Source: Halosimplex halophilum
GTDB taxonomy: Archaea > Halobacteriota > Halobacteria > Halobacteriales > Haloarculaceae
DNA length: 64,000 nt
Direction of reading: 5' to 3'
NCBI RefSeq assembly: GCF_004698125.1
Contig: NZ_ML214298.1
Location: 124,001-188,000, forward strand
A program made the translations under genes and the position numbers. Each line of letters opens with the position of its first letter. Within the stretch, counting starts at the first letter, position 1. The notes under the pieces were generated by a model. It saw only the letters and a list, made by a program, of their open reading frames with translations, was not told the DNA's origin and searched no databases. Below are positions 8,272 to 16,700 of this stretch, piece after piece.

Positions 8272-8922
8272 TCACACGCCGTCGACGCAGATGTCGACGA
8301 AGTTCCGCAGGATGCGCAGGCCGGTCTCGCCGGACTTCTCGGGGTGGAACTGGGTGCCGAAGACGGTGCCCCGCTCGTTCGCGACGATCGAGGCGAAGTC
8401 CGTCCCGTAGTCAGTGGTGGCGACGGTCGCCTCGGGGTCGTCGGGCTCGGCGTAGTAGGAGTGGACGAAGTAGGCGTGGTCGCCGTCGACGCCCTCGACG
8501 AGCGGGTGGTCGCGGGCCACGTCGAGCTCGTTCCAGCCCATGTGGGGCACCTTCAGGTCGCCCCGGAAGCGGACGTTGCGACCGGGGACCAGGTCCAGTC
8601 CCTCCACATCGCCCTGACCCTCGCGTTCGGCCTCCTCGCTGGTCGTGAGCAGCATCTGCATCCCGAGGCAGATGCCGAACAGGGGCGTGTCGGCCTCGGC
8701 CTGCTCGACCAGCGCGTCGCGGAAGGGGCCGGCGTTGTCCATGCCCTCGGAGAAGGCGCCGACGCCCGGGAGGACGATCCCGTCGGCCCCCGAGAAGTCG
8801 GCCGGGTCGGCGCTGAGTTCGACCGCGGCGCCCGCGCGTTCGAGCCCGCGCGTGACGCTGCGGAGGTTTCCCAGCCCGTAGTCGACCACGACGACCTCGG
8901 CCGCGGTCTGTCGCGTGTTCAT
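8272..8922 (-). CDS. hisH: imidazole glycerol phosphate synthase, glutaminase subunit HisH
   Basis: A 216-residue class I glutamine amidotransferase that supplies ammonia to HisF in histidine synthesis. The oxyanion and nucleophile region is LFGICLGMQMLL with the catalytic Cys, and the His/Glu pair is in GTQFHPEKSG. The N-terminus VVVVDYGLGNLRSV is typical of HisH. ATG at 8922 is chosen because the family begins just before this strand; the upstream in-frame residues look non-coding. hisF is not in the window. Other his genes here are hisB, hisA and hisI, all unlinked. Confidence 0.93.
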   Translation of the reverse strand: MNTRQTAAEVVVVDYGLGNLRSVTRGLERAGAAVELSADPADFSGADGIVLPGVGAFSEGMDNAGPFRDALVEQAEADTPLFGICLGMQMLLTTSEEAEREGQGDVEGLDLVPGRNVRFRGDLKVPHMGWNELDVARDHPLVEGVDGDHAYFVHSYYAEPDDPEATVATTDYGTDFASIVANERGTVFGTQFHPEKSGETGLRILRNFVDICVDGV

Positions 8923-9027
8923 ACCGCGAGCTACGCACACCCCGGACAAGTCCCTTTCCGTCCGCGCAAGCTTCGGCGGGGCCGCTCCGGTCACGCCGGG
9001 CGCGCCCGGGCCGCCCCGCGGCCCCGC

Positions 9028-9831
9028 TCACTCGGACCGGTGGTCGTCGACGGCGCGGGCGGCGGCGACCGCCGCGTCGTGGTTGTGACCGCTGGAGGCG
9101 ACGAGCCCGCGGCTGTCGTGGCGCCAGCGGTCCCCGTCGAGGTCGGTGACGCGGCCGCCGGCCTGCCGGACGAGGAAGGCGCCGGCGACGGTGTCCCAGG
9201 CGTTGGTCTCGCGGTTGGTGAACGTGGCGTCGAGCGACCCGGCCGCGACCATCGCGAGTGTCGCCTGCGCCGACCGGAAGCGCACGAGGTCACCGAACCG
9301 CTCGACGATCTCCGTCGCGGCCGCGCCGTACTCGGCCCGGCGGTCCAGCCCCCACCAGAACGTCGGCGCGACCGACTGGGTGTCCGGGTCGGTCCGCGGG
9401 CTCACGCCGAGCGGCTCGCCGTTCAACCGCGCGCCCTCGCCGTCGGCGACGTAGGTGTCGTCGAGCGCGGGCAGGACGACCGCGGCGCCGACCGCCTCGC
9501 CGTCGACGACCGCGGCCACGGCGGTCGCCCACACGGGGATCCCGCGGACGAAGTTGTTCGTCCCGTCGATCGGGTCGACGATCCACGCCGGGCCCTCCTC
9601 GGGCACGGCGGCGCCGCTGGCGGTCTCCTCGGCGACGACCGGCTCCTCCGGGAACGACTCCGCGATCGCGTCGAGTACCGCCGCCTCCGCCTCGCGGTCG
9701 GCCCGCGTCACGAGGTCCGTCTTGCCGTCCTTGCGCTCGACGGCCAGGTCGTCGCGGAACAGCTCCGCCGCGACCGCCGCGCCCGCCGCCGCCGCCCGTC
9801 TCGCCGTCGCCGCCCGCTCGTCGTGTGCCAT
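9028..9831 (-). CDS. inositol monophosphatase-family phosphatase
   Basis: A 267-residue Mg2+-dependent sugar phosphatase. It has VAEETASG, then the metal-binding signature WIVDPIDGTNNFVRG, and a C-terminal NAWDTVAGAFLVRQAGG (second family signature, WDxAAG-like). Archaeal members often act on both inositol-1-phosphate and fructose-1,6-bisphosphate; the choice cannot be read from sequence. It is divergent from phnD, sharing the 138-bp AT-rich region 9832-9969. Confidence 0.88.
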   Translation of the reverse strand: MAHDERAATARRAAAAGAAVAAELFRDDLAVERKDGKTDLVTRADREAEAAVLDAIAESFPEEPVVAEETASGAAVPEEGPAWIVDPIDGTNNFVRGIPVWATAVAAVVDGEAVGAAVVLPALDDTYVADGEGARLNGEPLGVSPRTDPDTQSVAPTFWWGLDRRAEYGAAATEIVERFGDLVRFRSAQATLAMVAAGSLDATFTNRETNAWDTVAGAFLVRQAGGRVTDLDGDRWRHDSRGLVASSGHNHDAAVAAARAVDDHRSE

Positions 9832-9905
9832 CGTGCCCGCCCCTCGGGACCGACGGTCGATAGTCCCACCGATACGACCGAACGTCCGCCGATCCGGGCC
9901 AGCGG

Positions 9906-9957
9906 TTGATATATAGCACTAAATAGACGGGATTAAATCTATTATGAAAACTTAATC
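9906..9957 (+). promoter_or_regulatory. phnD promoter region with AT-rich inverted repeat
   Basis: Before phnD the sequence becomes AT-rich: TTGATATATAG (9906-9916) and then GATTAA (9931-9936) ... TTAATC (9952-9957), a perfect 6-bp inverted repeat with a 15-bp spacer ending 12 bp before the ATG at 9970. The TATA-like block is too far away for a leaderless start, so transcription may begin about 9935-9940. The inverted repeat would then overlap the start site and could be an operator. Regulator unknown. Confidence 0.5.
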
Positions 9958-9969
9958 TGGATTCGGTCG

Positions 9970-11025
9970 ATGGCTCACGCGATGCGCGACAGACGAACGT
10001 TTCTGAAGGGCATGGGCGTGCTCGCCGGCGCCGGGTCGCTCGCCGGCTGTACGAGCGGTAGTTCGACGGACACGCCGGGCGGCGGCGGGTCGACGGACGC
10101 GTCGGACGGCGGGTCGACGGCCACCGAGGCGGCCGGGGACACCCTCTCGTTCGGCGGCGACCGCGAGGTGAACATGGGGCTGTCGCCGAGCGTCCCCCAG
10201 CAGAACCTCTACGTCCAGTACGGTCCGATCCGGGACTACCTGGAGACCCACCTCGACGAGGAGTACGACGTGCCCCAGGGGCTGAGCGTCGACATGAACA
10301 TCGGCACCAACTACAGCACCGTCATCCAGGCGCTGGGCGAGGGGACCGCCGACATCGCCGAGACCGGCCCCTTCGCGGCCGCGCTGGGCGTCAACACCGA
10401 CAACGCCGAGGTGATCCTCCAGCGCAAGGGGTACGGCAGCTGGACCTACAAGAGCATCATCGCCGTGCCCAACGACAGCGACATCGAGAGCCTCTCGGAT
10501 CTCTCGGGCAAGACGGTCGCGTTCTCGGACCAGCTGTCGACCAGCGGCTGTCTGTACCCCCTCTACAGCATCTCTTCGGAGGGCGACCTCGACGTGGGCG
10601 AACTGCCCGAGGGCAACGGCTCGCAGGCGGAGTTCGAGGCGCGGTTCGCCGGCGGGCACGTCCAGTCGTACACGCTGCTCAACGAGGGGCGCGCCGACGC
10701 GGCCGCGATGGGCGCGTTCGTCCGCGACACCAAGACCGGCCCGACGCCCGACGAGTTCGAAAACACCGCGCGCACGCTCCACGAGGACTCGGGGCTGCCG
10801 CGGGCGCCGATCGTCGTCTCGCCTGAGCTGAGCGACGACGCCAAGGAGGCGCTGCGGCAGTCGTTCCTGAACGCGCCCGACCGCATCTACTACGGCGCCG
10901 ACGGCGAGGACGGCACCGACGACGACCTGTGGTTCAGCGCCGTCCGCGAGGCCGATGTGGACACCTACCAGTCGGTGATCGACGTGGCCGACGAGCTCGG
11001 CGTCGGCCCGGACATCTTCGAGTAA
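9970..11025 (+). CDS. phnD: phosphate/phosphonate ABC transporter substrate-binding lipoprotein (PhnD-like)
   Basis: A 351-residue exported protein. It has a Tat-type signal (RDRRTFLKGMGV) followed by a lipobox LAGC, then a Gly/Ser/Asp linker of about 40 residues, the usual haloarchaeal lipoprotein tether. The mature domain fits PhnD: NMGLSPSVPQQ, YSTVIQALGEGTADIAETGP and SLSDLSGKTVAFSDQLSTSG. It would bind phosphonate, phosphite or phosphate outside the cell and pass it to PhnE. An alternative ATG lies at 9982. It leads the phnD-phnC-phnE set; no C-P lyase genes are in the window. Confidence 0.9.
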   Translation: MAHAMRDRRTFLKGMGVLAGAGSLAGCTSGSSTDTPGGGGSTDASDGGSTATEAAGDTLSFGGDREVNMGLSPSVPQQNLYVQYGPIRDYLETHLDEEYDVPQGLSVDMNIGTNYSTVIQALGEGTADIAETGPFAAALGVNTDNAEVILQRKGYGSWTYKSIIAVPNDSDIESLSDLSGKTVAFSDQLSTSGCLYPLYSISSEGDLDVGELPEGNGSQAEFEARFAGGHVQSYTLLNEGRADAAAMGAFVRDTKTGPTPDEFENTARTLHEDSGLPRAPIVVSPELSDDAKEALRQSFLNAPDRIYYGADGEDGTDDDLWFSAVREADVDTYQSVIDVADELGVGPDIFE

Positions 11026-11088
11026 CGCGCGAGCGACGACCCGTCGGACGGCCGGCGGGTCCCAGCGGTTCACGTGGCAGTCCAACCC

Positions 11089-11931
11089 ATGACAACCGTC
11101 GAATTCGACAACGTGACGAAGGTGTACGGCGACGACACGGTGGCGCTCGACGACGTGTCCGTCGAGATCGAGGAGGGCGAGTTCGTGGTCCTGCTCGGCC
11201 CCTCCGGCGCGGGGAAGTCGACGTTCCTGCGGGTGCTCAACGGCCTCACGACGCCCAGCGCCGGGAGCGTCTCTATCGGCGGCCGCGCCGTCGAGGGCAA
11301 CCGCCGGGAGGTCGGGATGGTGTTCCAGGAGCACTACCTCGTCGAGAGCCTCAGCGCCTACGGCAACGCCCTGACCGGCGCGCTCTCGCGTAACGGTTTC
11401 TTCCGGAGCCTCGCGGGCGGTCACGACGAGGCGGACAAGCGGGCCGCCCTCGACGCGCTCGACACGGTGGGCCTGCTGGAGGACGCCGGCCAGCGCGCCG
11501 GGTCGATGAGCGGCGGCCAGAAACAGCGCGTCGGCATCGCACGCGCCTTGGTCCAGGAGCCCGAACTGCTGCTGGCCGACGAGCCCGTCGCCAGCCTCGA
11601 CCCCAAGGCCGCCCGCGACGTGATGGGCTACCTGAAACGCGCCGCCGACGAGCACGACCTGACGACGGTCACCAGCCTCCACCAGGTGAACATCGCCAGG
11701 GAGTTCGGCGACCGCTTCCTCGGCGTCAAGGACGGCCAACTGGTCTTCGACGGCCGCGAGGGCGACCTCACGATGGACGTGATCGACGACATCTACTACG
11801 ACGGCGACTCCCCCGAGGGTGTCGTCCCCGGCGACGCCGACGCGGACGACGGCGGCGACCTCGGCGGCGCCACCCCCGGTGACGCCTTCGACCAGTCGGC
11901 CACCGCCCACGAGGGAGGTGGGGGCGCGTGA
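11089..11931 (+). CDS. phnC: phosphonate-type ABC transporter ATPase (PhnC-like)
   Basis: A 280-residue ABC ATPase. Walker A is GPSGAGKST, the Q-loop region MVFQEHYLVESLS, the signature MSGGQKQRVGIARAL, Walker B LLLADEPVASLD and the H-loop SLHQVN. SLHQVNIAREFGDRFLG is characteristic of PhnC-type ATPases. The C-terminus carries a 45-residue Asp/Gly-rich tail. ATG at 11089 is preferred to an in-frame GTG five codons upstream. Its stop overlaps the phnE start by 4 bp, implying translational coupling. Confidence 0.93.
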   Translation: MTTVEFDNVTKVYGDDTVALDDVSVEIEEGEFVVLLGPSGAGKSTFLRVLNGLTTPSAGSVSIGGRAVEGNRREVGMVFQEHYLVESLSAYGNALTGALSRNGFFRSLAGGHDEADKRAALDALDTVGLLEDAGQRAGSMSGGQKQRVGIARALVQEPELLLADEPVASLDPKAARDVMGYLKRAADEHDLTTVTSLHQVNIAREFGDRFLGVKDGQLVFDGREGDLTMDVIDDIYYDGDSPEGVVPGDADADDGGDLGGATPGDAFDQSATAHEGGGGA

Positions 11932-12926
11932 GCGGCATCGACGAGACGTTCGAGCGGCTCGAACGCGCCCGCCGGGTCCGGCAGGTCCTCTGGCTGGCCT
12001 TCCTCGGGAGCGTCCTCGCGGTGACCTACTGGGGCCTGGGGTTCATCGAGTTCGAGTTCGGCCTCATCGTCGACCGCTACCCCGGGTTCATCGAGTTCCT
12101 GCTCAGCTTCTTCCCGCCGAACTTCGTCAACTTCACCGTCTACACGCAAAACGAGGGGATCACCGGACTGGCGGCGATCCCGGCGAGCTTCGGCGACGGC
12201 GGCGCCCACATCGTCGAGAGCCTGCAGTCGCCGCGGCTCTCGCTCGTCAAGGCCAGCCTCGTCACCGTCCTCCTGGGATTCCTCGGCACCGTCCTGGGCT
12301 TCCCGCTCGCGCTCGTGTTCGGCGTCCTCGGCAGCGAACGGGTCACCCCCTTCCCGTTCAACTTCATCTTCCGCGGGACGATGAGCGCCATCCGCGCCAT
12401 CCCCGCCATCGTCTGGATCTTCCTCTACATCCCCATCGGCCCGCCGAGCCAGGTGACCGCCGTGCTGGCCATCGCGACCGACAGCATCGGCAACCTCGGC
12501 CGGCTGTTCACCGACGAACTGGAGGAGATCGACGAGGGCCCCATCGAGGCGATCCGCTCGACGGGGGCCTCGCGCTCCCAGACCATCGGCTTCGGCATGC
12601 TGAGCCAGGTCTCCCGGTCGTACATCGCCTGGACGCTGTACATCCTGGAGATCAACACCCGCATCGCCATCTCGCTGGGCGTCGTCGGCGCCGGCGGCCT
12701 CGGCCTGATGATCCGCAACAGCCAGGACCTCCTGTACTACGGCCAGACCGCGGCCGGCGTCATCATGGTCTTCGTCGTCGTCCTCTCCATCGAGCTGCTG
12801 TCGACGCGCATCCGCGCGCGACTGCGCCCCAGCGAGCACGAGGACACCGGCTTCCTCGACCGCCTCCGGGACTTCTTCGACGCCCGCAAGTGGCTCGGCC
12901 TCGGCGTCCCCCGCGACCGGAAGTGA
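11928..12926 (+). CDS. phnE: phosphonate-type ABC transporter permease (PhnE-like)
   Basis: A 332-residue permease with about six membrane segments and the cytoplasmic coupling loop DEGPIEAIRSTGASRSQTIG (EAA-like loop of importer permeases). It starts at GTG 11928 inside the end of phnC. With PhnD and PhnC it completes an importer for phosphate, phosphite or phosphonates; the substrate is inferred. The first 120 residues hold an extended periplasm-facing stretch after the first helix. Confidence 0.9.
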   Translation: MSGIDETFERLERARRVRQVLWLAFLGSVLAVTYWGLGFIEFEFGLIVDRYPGFIEFLLSFFPPNFVNFTVYTQNEGITGLAAIPASFGDGGAHIVESLQSPRLSLVKASLVTVLLGFLGTVLGFPLALVFGVLGSERVTPFPFNFIFRGTMSAIRAIPAIVWIFLYIPIGPPSQVTAVLAIATDSIGNLGRLFTDELEEIDEGPIEAIRSTGASRSQTIGFGMLSQVSRSYIAWTLYILEINTRIAISLGVVGAGGLGLMIRNSQDLLYYGQTAAGVIMVFVVVLSIELLSTRIRARLRPSEHEDTGFLDRLRDFFDARKWLGLGVPRDRK

Positions 12927-13003
12927 ACGGTCCGACCCGGCTCTGATCGTCTTTTTCTGCGGTTCGTCTCCGCCGAGCGTGACGGCGACCGACTGTCCGT
13001 CAC

Positions 13004-13190
13004 GGCGCGCGCTGGAGCGCGCTCTCGTGCGCGCGACCGTAGCCGCGCGAGGTCTCAGTCGTCTGAGCGACCGCTACCCGAAGCGGCCTCTGGCCGCGAG
13101 GGTATGTCGCTCAGCGACCGCGAGCGGGCCGAGGGCGTTCAGCACTCACCCTCGGCCGCGGTCGATACTGTCACCGAACAGACCGGGGTC
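13004..13190. repeat. long modular dispersed repeat, copy R2 (core module missing)
   Basis: The 318-bp space between the convergent phnE and VOC genes holds this repeat and no gene. Module GGCGCGCGCTG...GTAGCCGCGCGAGG (13004-13052) matches 21952-22000 at 44 of 49 positions. It is joined directly to the hairpin module 13057-13126, which is identical over 70 bp to 5064-5133. The CGAATCGGCTGGGGAGG core and the left TGAAAG end present in R1, R3 and R4 are absent here. Confidence 0.85.
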
Positions 13191-13244
13191 GATCACCGTT
13201 CACCGACGGCGACGGTCGACCCGGCACAGACCCCCCGAACGCCG

Positions 13245-13631
13245 TCACTCCGAGTCGACGCCGAATATCTCGATCGTGTTGCCCTCGGTGTCCCGGACGT
13301 GGAAACAGCGGTAGCCGTCGACGTCGACGATCCCGTGGACGACCGCCGGGGCCAGCTCCGAGACGCGCTCGAACTCGGCCTCGACGTCCTCGACCTCGAA
13401 GTTCGGGACGCAGTTGTCGCCGAACGCGAATTCCCCGCCGTCGGCGCCGGCCCGATAGAGACCGAAGTCGACGCCGTCGAACGCGAACGTCGAGAAGCGG
13501 TCGTCGGCCGTCGCCGGGCCGGTCCCGAACAGTTCCGCGTAGAACTCCAGCGCCCGGTCCATGTCCTCGACGCCCACGTAGACGGTCGTCAGTTCCATCG
13601 CCGGCCCCGAATCCTGACTGTCTGTCGACAT
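13245..13631 (-). CDS. VOC-family (glyoxalase-like) protein
   Basis: A 128-residue vicinal-oxygen-chelate protein with the paired beta-alpha-beta-beta-beta pattern: LTTVYVGVEDMDRALEFYAE at the front and CFHVRDTEGNTIEIFG at the end. Proteins of this size act as isomerases, dioxygenases or binding proteins, and the substrate is not predictable. The C-terminal Glu of the IEIFG strand is a usual metal-ligand position. ATG at 13631; an internal ATG at 13598 is possible. Confidence 0.82.
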   Translation of the reverse strand: MSTDSQDSGPAMELTTVYVGVEDMDRALEFYAELFGTGPATADDRFSTFAFDGVDFGLYRAGADGGEFAFGDNCVPNFEVEDVEAEFERVSELAPAVVHGIVDVDGYRCFHVRDTEGNTIEIFGVDSE

Positions 13632-13787
13632 ACCCGCCGCTCCGACCCGCTGGCGGATAACGGCACGCCATGGACCGGAAGTGCCGGCCGGCCCGAAGTC
13701 ACGGCGTCGTCACGGCGTCTCGCGGTCGGCTCCGGGAGCGTTCCACACGAAACGGTGCCGTCGGGGCCGCCGCGTTCGCCTGCCCCG

Positions 13788-16700
13788 TCAGTCCGCCCCG
13801 GTGCCGGCGACGGTGTGGTCCTCGAAGAGGCGTTCGAGCAGGCGCTGCTGACCGACGCGGAGGTGGCGGTTGACCGTCGGCTGGCTCACGCCGAGCATCT
13901 CGGCCACGTCCTCGCCGGTGGAGGTGCGGGGCCACTCGAAGAAGCCGGCGTAGTAGGCGGTGCGCAACACCTCCAGTTGCCGGTCGGTCAGCGCGTCGAA
14001 GGCCGAGCCGGTCCGGCGGTCGTCCTCCCCGGAGCGGTCGACGGTCCGACGGCTCGCCAGCTCGACGCTGGGGTAGGTCTCGCCGAGCATCTCGACGAAC
14101 GCCCGCACGTCCGTCGCGGTCGACACGTCGACGACCGCCTCCAGCCCCCCGGGGTCGGCGCGGATCGACCGCGGCCTCGCCCCGTGGCGGACGAACTCGG
14201 CGGCGAGCGCGTCGCCCTCGACGGTCACCTCGAACAGCGCCTCGCCCGTCCCGCCGTCGGTGTCGGCGTCCCCCGCCGTCTCGGGCTCGCCGACCAGCCG
14301 GAACTCCCGCACGGAGACGAGGTCGTCCAGCGCGTCGGTGACGGCCTCGACCGGCGCGCCCGCGGTCGTGAGGAACAGCCCCGTCTCGGCGTCGGAGTGG
14401 GCGGCCAGCCCCTCGAAGGCGACCCGGCAGTCGGCCGTCCGGGCCAGCCGGCCCAGCACGTCGTCGTCGGCGTCGAACGACAGGGAGAGCTCGACCCGCT
14501 GGTCGGTGTGCAGCGCCCGCTGGGTCTCGACGGCGTTGATCGAGTGGGCGATGTTCTCGCCGAGCTCGGCGAACACCTCCCGTTCGAGGTCGCCGAAGTC
14601 GTCCGGTTCCGACGCGTACACCGTCAGCACGCCGTAGAAGTACTCCTCGAAGGCCAGCGGGACGCTCACGACGGAGTGGAACTCCCGGGCGAGCGCGGCC
14701 TTGCGCCAGTCCTCGCGCTGGAGGTCGTCGACGACGTTGCCGACGACCGTCGGCGTCTCGTCGACGGCGGTGCGGACGGCCGGTTCCGTCGCGCTCCCGC
14801 CGGTCGCGAGGTCGACCGCGTCGAGGTACTCGGCGCCGTCGCCCGCCCAGGCGCTGGGCTCGACGGCGTTGCCGGCGGCGTCGAGGCCGCCGATCCACGC
14901 GAAGGCCACGTCGTCGCTCTCGACGAGGCGGTCGCAGACCGCCGACTCGATGGCCTCGCGGGACTCCGCCTGGATGAGCGACTGGTCGATCCGGCGGATG
15001 AGGTCGGTGATCCCGATCTGGCGGCGCAGGCGGGCGTTCTGCTCGGCGAGCTCGGCGTCCCGTTCCCGGAGCGTCCGCTCGCTGGCCAGCCGGTCGAACG
15101 CGGCCTCGGTCGTCGCGACGAGCGTCTCGGCCAGCTGGCGGGTCGCGCCGCCGACCGCCCGCTCCTCGGTGGCGACGACGAACACGCCGTGGTCGCCGAC
15201 GGGGACGAGCAGCCCGCCGCTGACCGCGGGGCCGAACACCGCCGACTCGGCGACGGTGCCCGTGTCGTCGAACACCGTCGGGGTCCCGGTGACGTAGGTG
15301 TTCCACAGCAGCGAGTCGGCGGTGCCGGCGCGGACGGGGTCGGCGTCGCAGAGCCGCTCGAACCCCTCCGAGCAGGCGACGGCGTCGAGCCGGTTGGCGC
15401 TGTCGTCGAGCAGGTAGACGGCGACGCCGGCCACGTCCAGCACCGACCGGGCGGTCTCGACGACGAGTTCGGCGGTCTCCTCGTCGGTCTCGACGCCCAG
15501 CAGGCCCCGCGTCGCCTCGTGGAGCGACTCCAGGGCGAGCTCGCGTTCCTTCTGCTCGGTGATGTCCTGGATGGAGCCGCGCACGCGGACGACCTCGCCG
15601 TCCTCGCGGACGGGCTCGCCGATGGCGCGCACCCACCGGACCGACTCGTCGGTCCCGAGGCGCACCTCCATGTCGTAGCTCTCGCCGACCTCGACGGCCC
15701 GGCGGAAGTACTCCCGTATCTGCTCGCGGTCGTCGGGATGGTAGAACTCGACGGCCGTCTCCAGGTCGATGTCCGTGTCGGGGGAGACGCCGTGGAGCCG
15801 GTAGAGCTCGTCGGTCCAGGTCATCTCGGGGTCGTCGCCCGTCAGGTCCAGCTCCCAGCCGCCGATGGAAGCGATGCGGCCGGCCTGCTGGAGCAGGTCC
15901 CGCGTCCGTTCGAGCTCGCGCTCGCGGGCCTTGCGCTCGGTGATATCGCGGACCACGCAGACCTGCCGGCCGTCGTCGAGGACGGTCAGCGACAGCTCCT
16001 GGGGGAACGTCGAGCCGTCGGCCCGGCGGCCGACCGCCTCGCCGCGCCAGTCGCCCGCCTCGGCGAGGACGGGCAGCACCTCCCGTTCGAGGCGGTCGAC
16101 CTCCGCGTCCTCGTAGCACAGCTCCCACCGCTCGCCGAGGAACGCCCCGGGGTCGTCGTAGCCGTAGACCTCGGCGTGGGCGCGGTTGACGAACTCGTAG
16201 CGACCGTCCTCGTCGAGGATCGCCATCCCGTCGATGGACTGCTCCATCGCGGCCGACCGCGCGGCGAGCTCGCGCTCGCGCTCCTTGCGCTCGGTGATGT
16301 CCTCGATGTAGCCGACGACCTCCTCGACCTCGCCGTCGTCGTCGCGGACGGGCGCCGTCGACAGCGAGACGTCGATGCGCTCGCCGTCCTTCCGGACGCG
16401 CTCGCGCTCGACGCCCGTGACCGACTCCCCCGCGAGGACGCGCTGGCGGACCTCGTCGTCGCCCTCGCGGTCGGCGGGGACCGCGGGGTAGGGCTCGCCC
16501 AGCACCTCCTCGGCCGACCACCCGAAGATCGCCTCCATGGCGTCGTTCCACAGCGTGACCCGCCCCTCGGGGTCGGTCGCGACCACGCCGACCGGGGAGG
16601 TCTCGACGAACTTCTGCATGCGCTCTTTGGTCGCGCGTAGCTCCCGTTCCCGCTCCTTGCGCTCGGAGATGTCCCGGCCGATCCCGACGACCACCGGCTC

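Noticed and set aside
13104-16640. An 1178-codon + strand frame opposite the giant Bat-like gene, starting MSLSDRERAEG
   Set aside because: The start lies in repeat R2 and the body is antisense to a gene with clear PAS domains. The same MSLSDRERGES opening at 5111 comes from R1, so it is repeat-derived, not a conserved protein.
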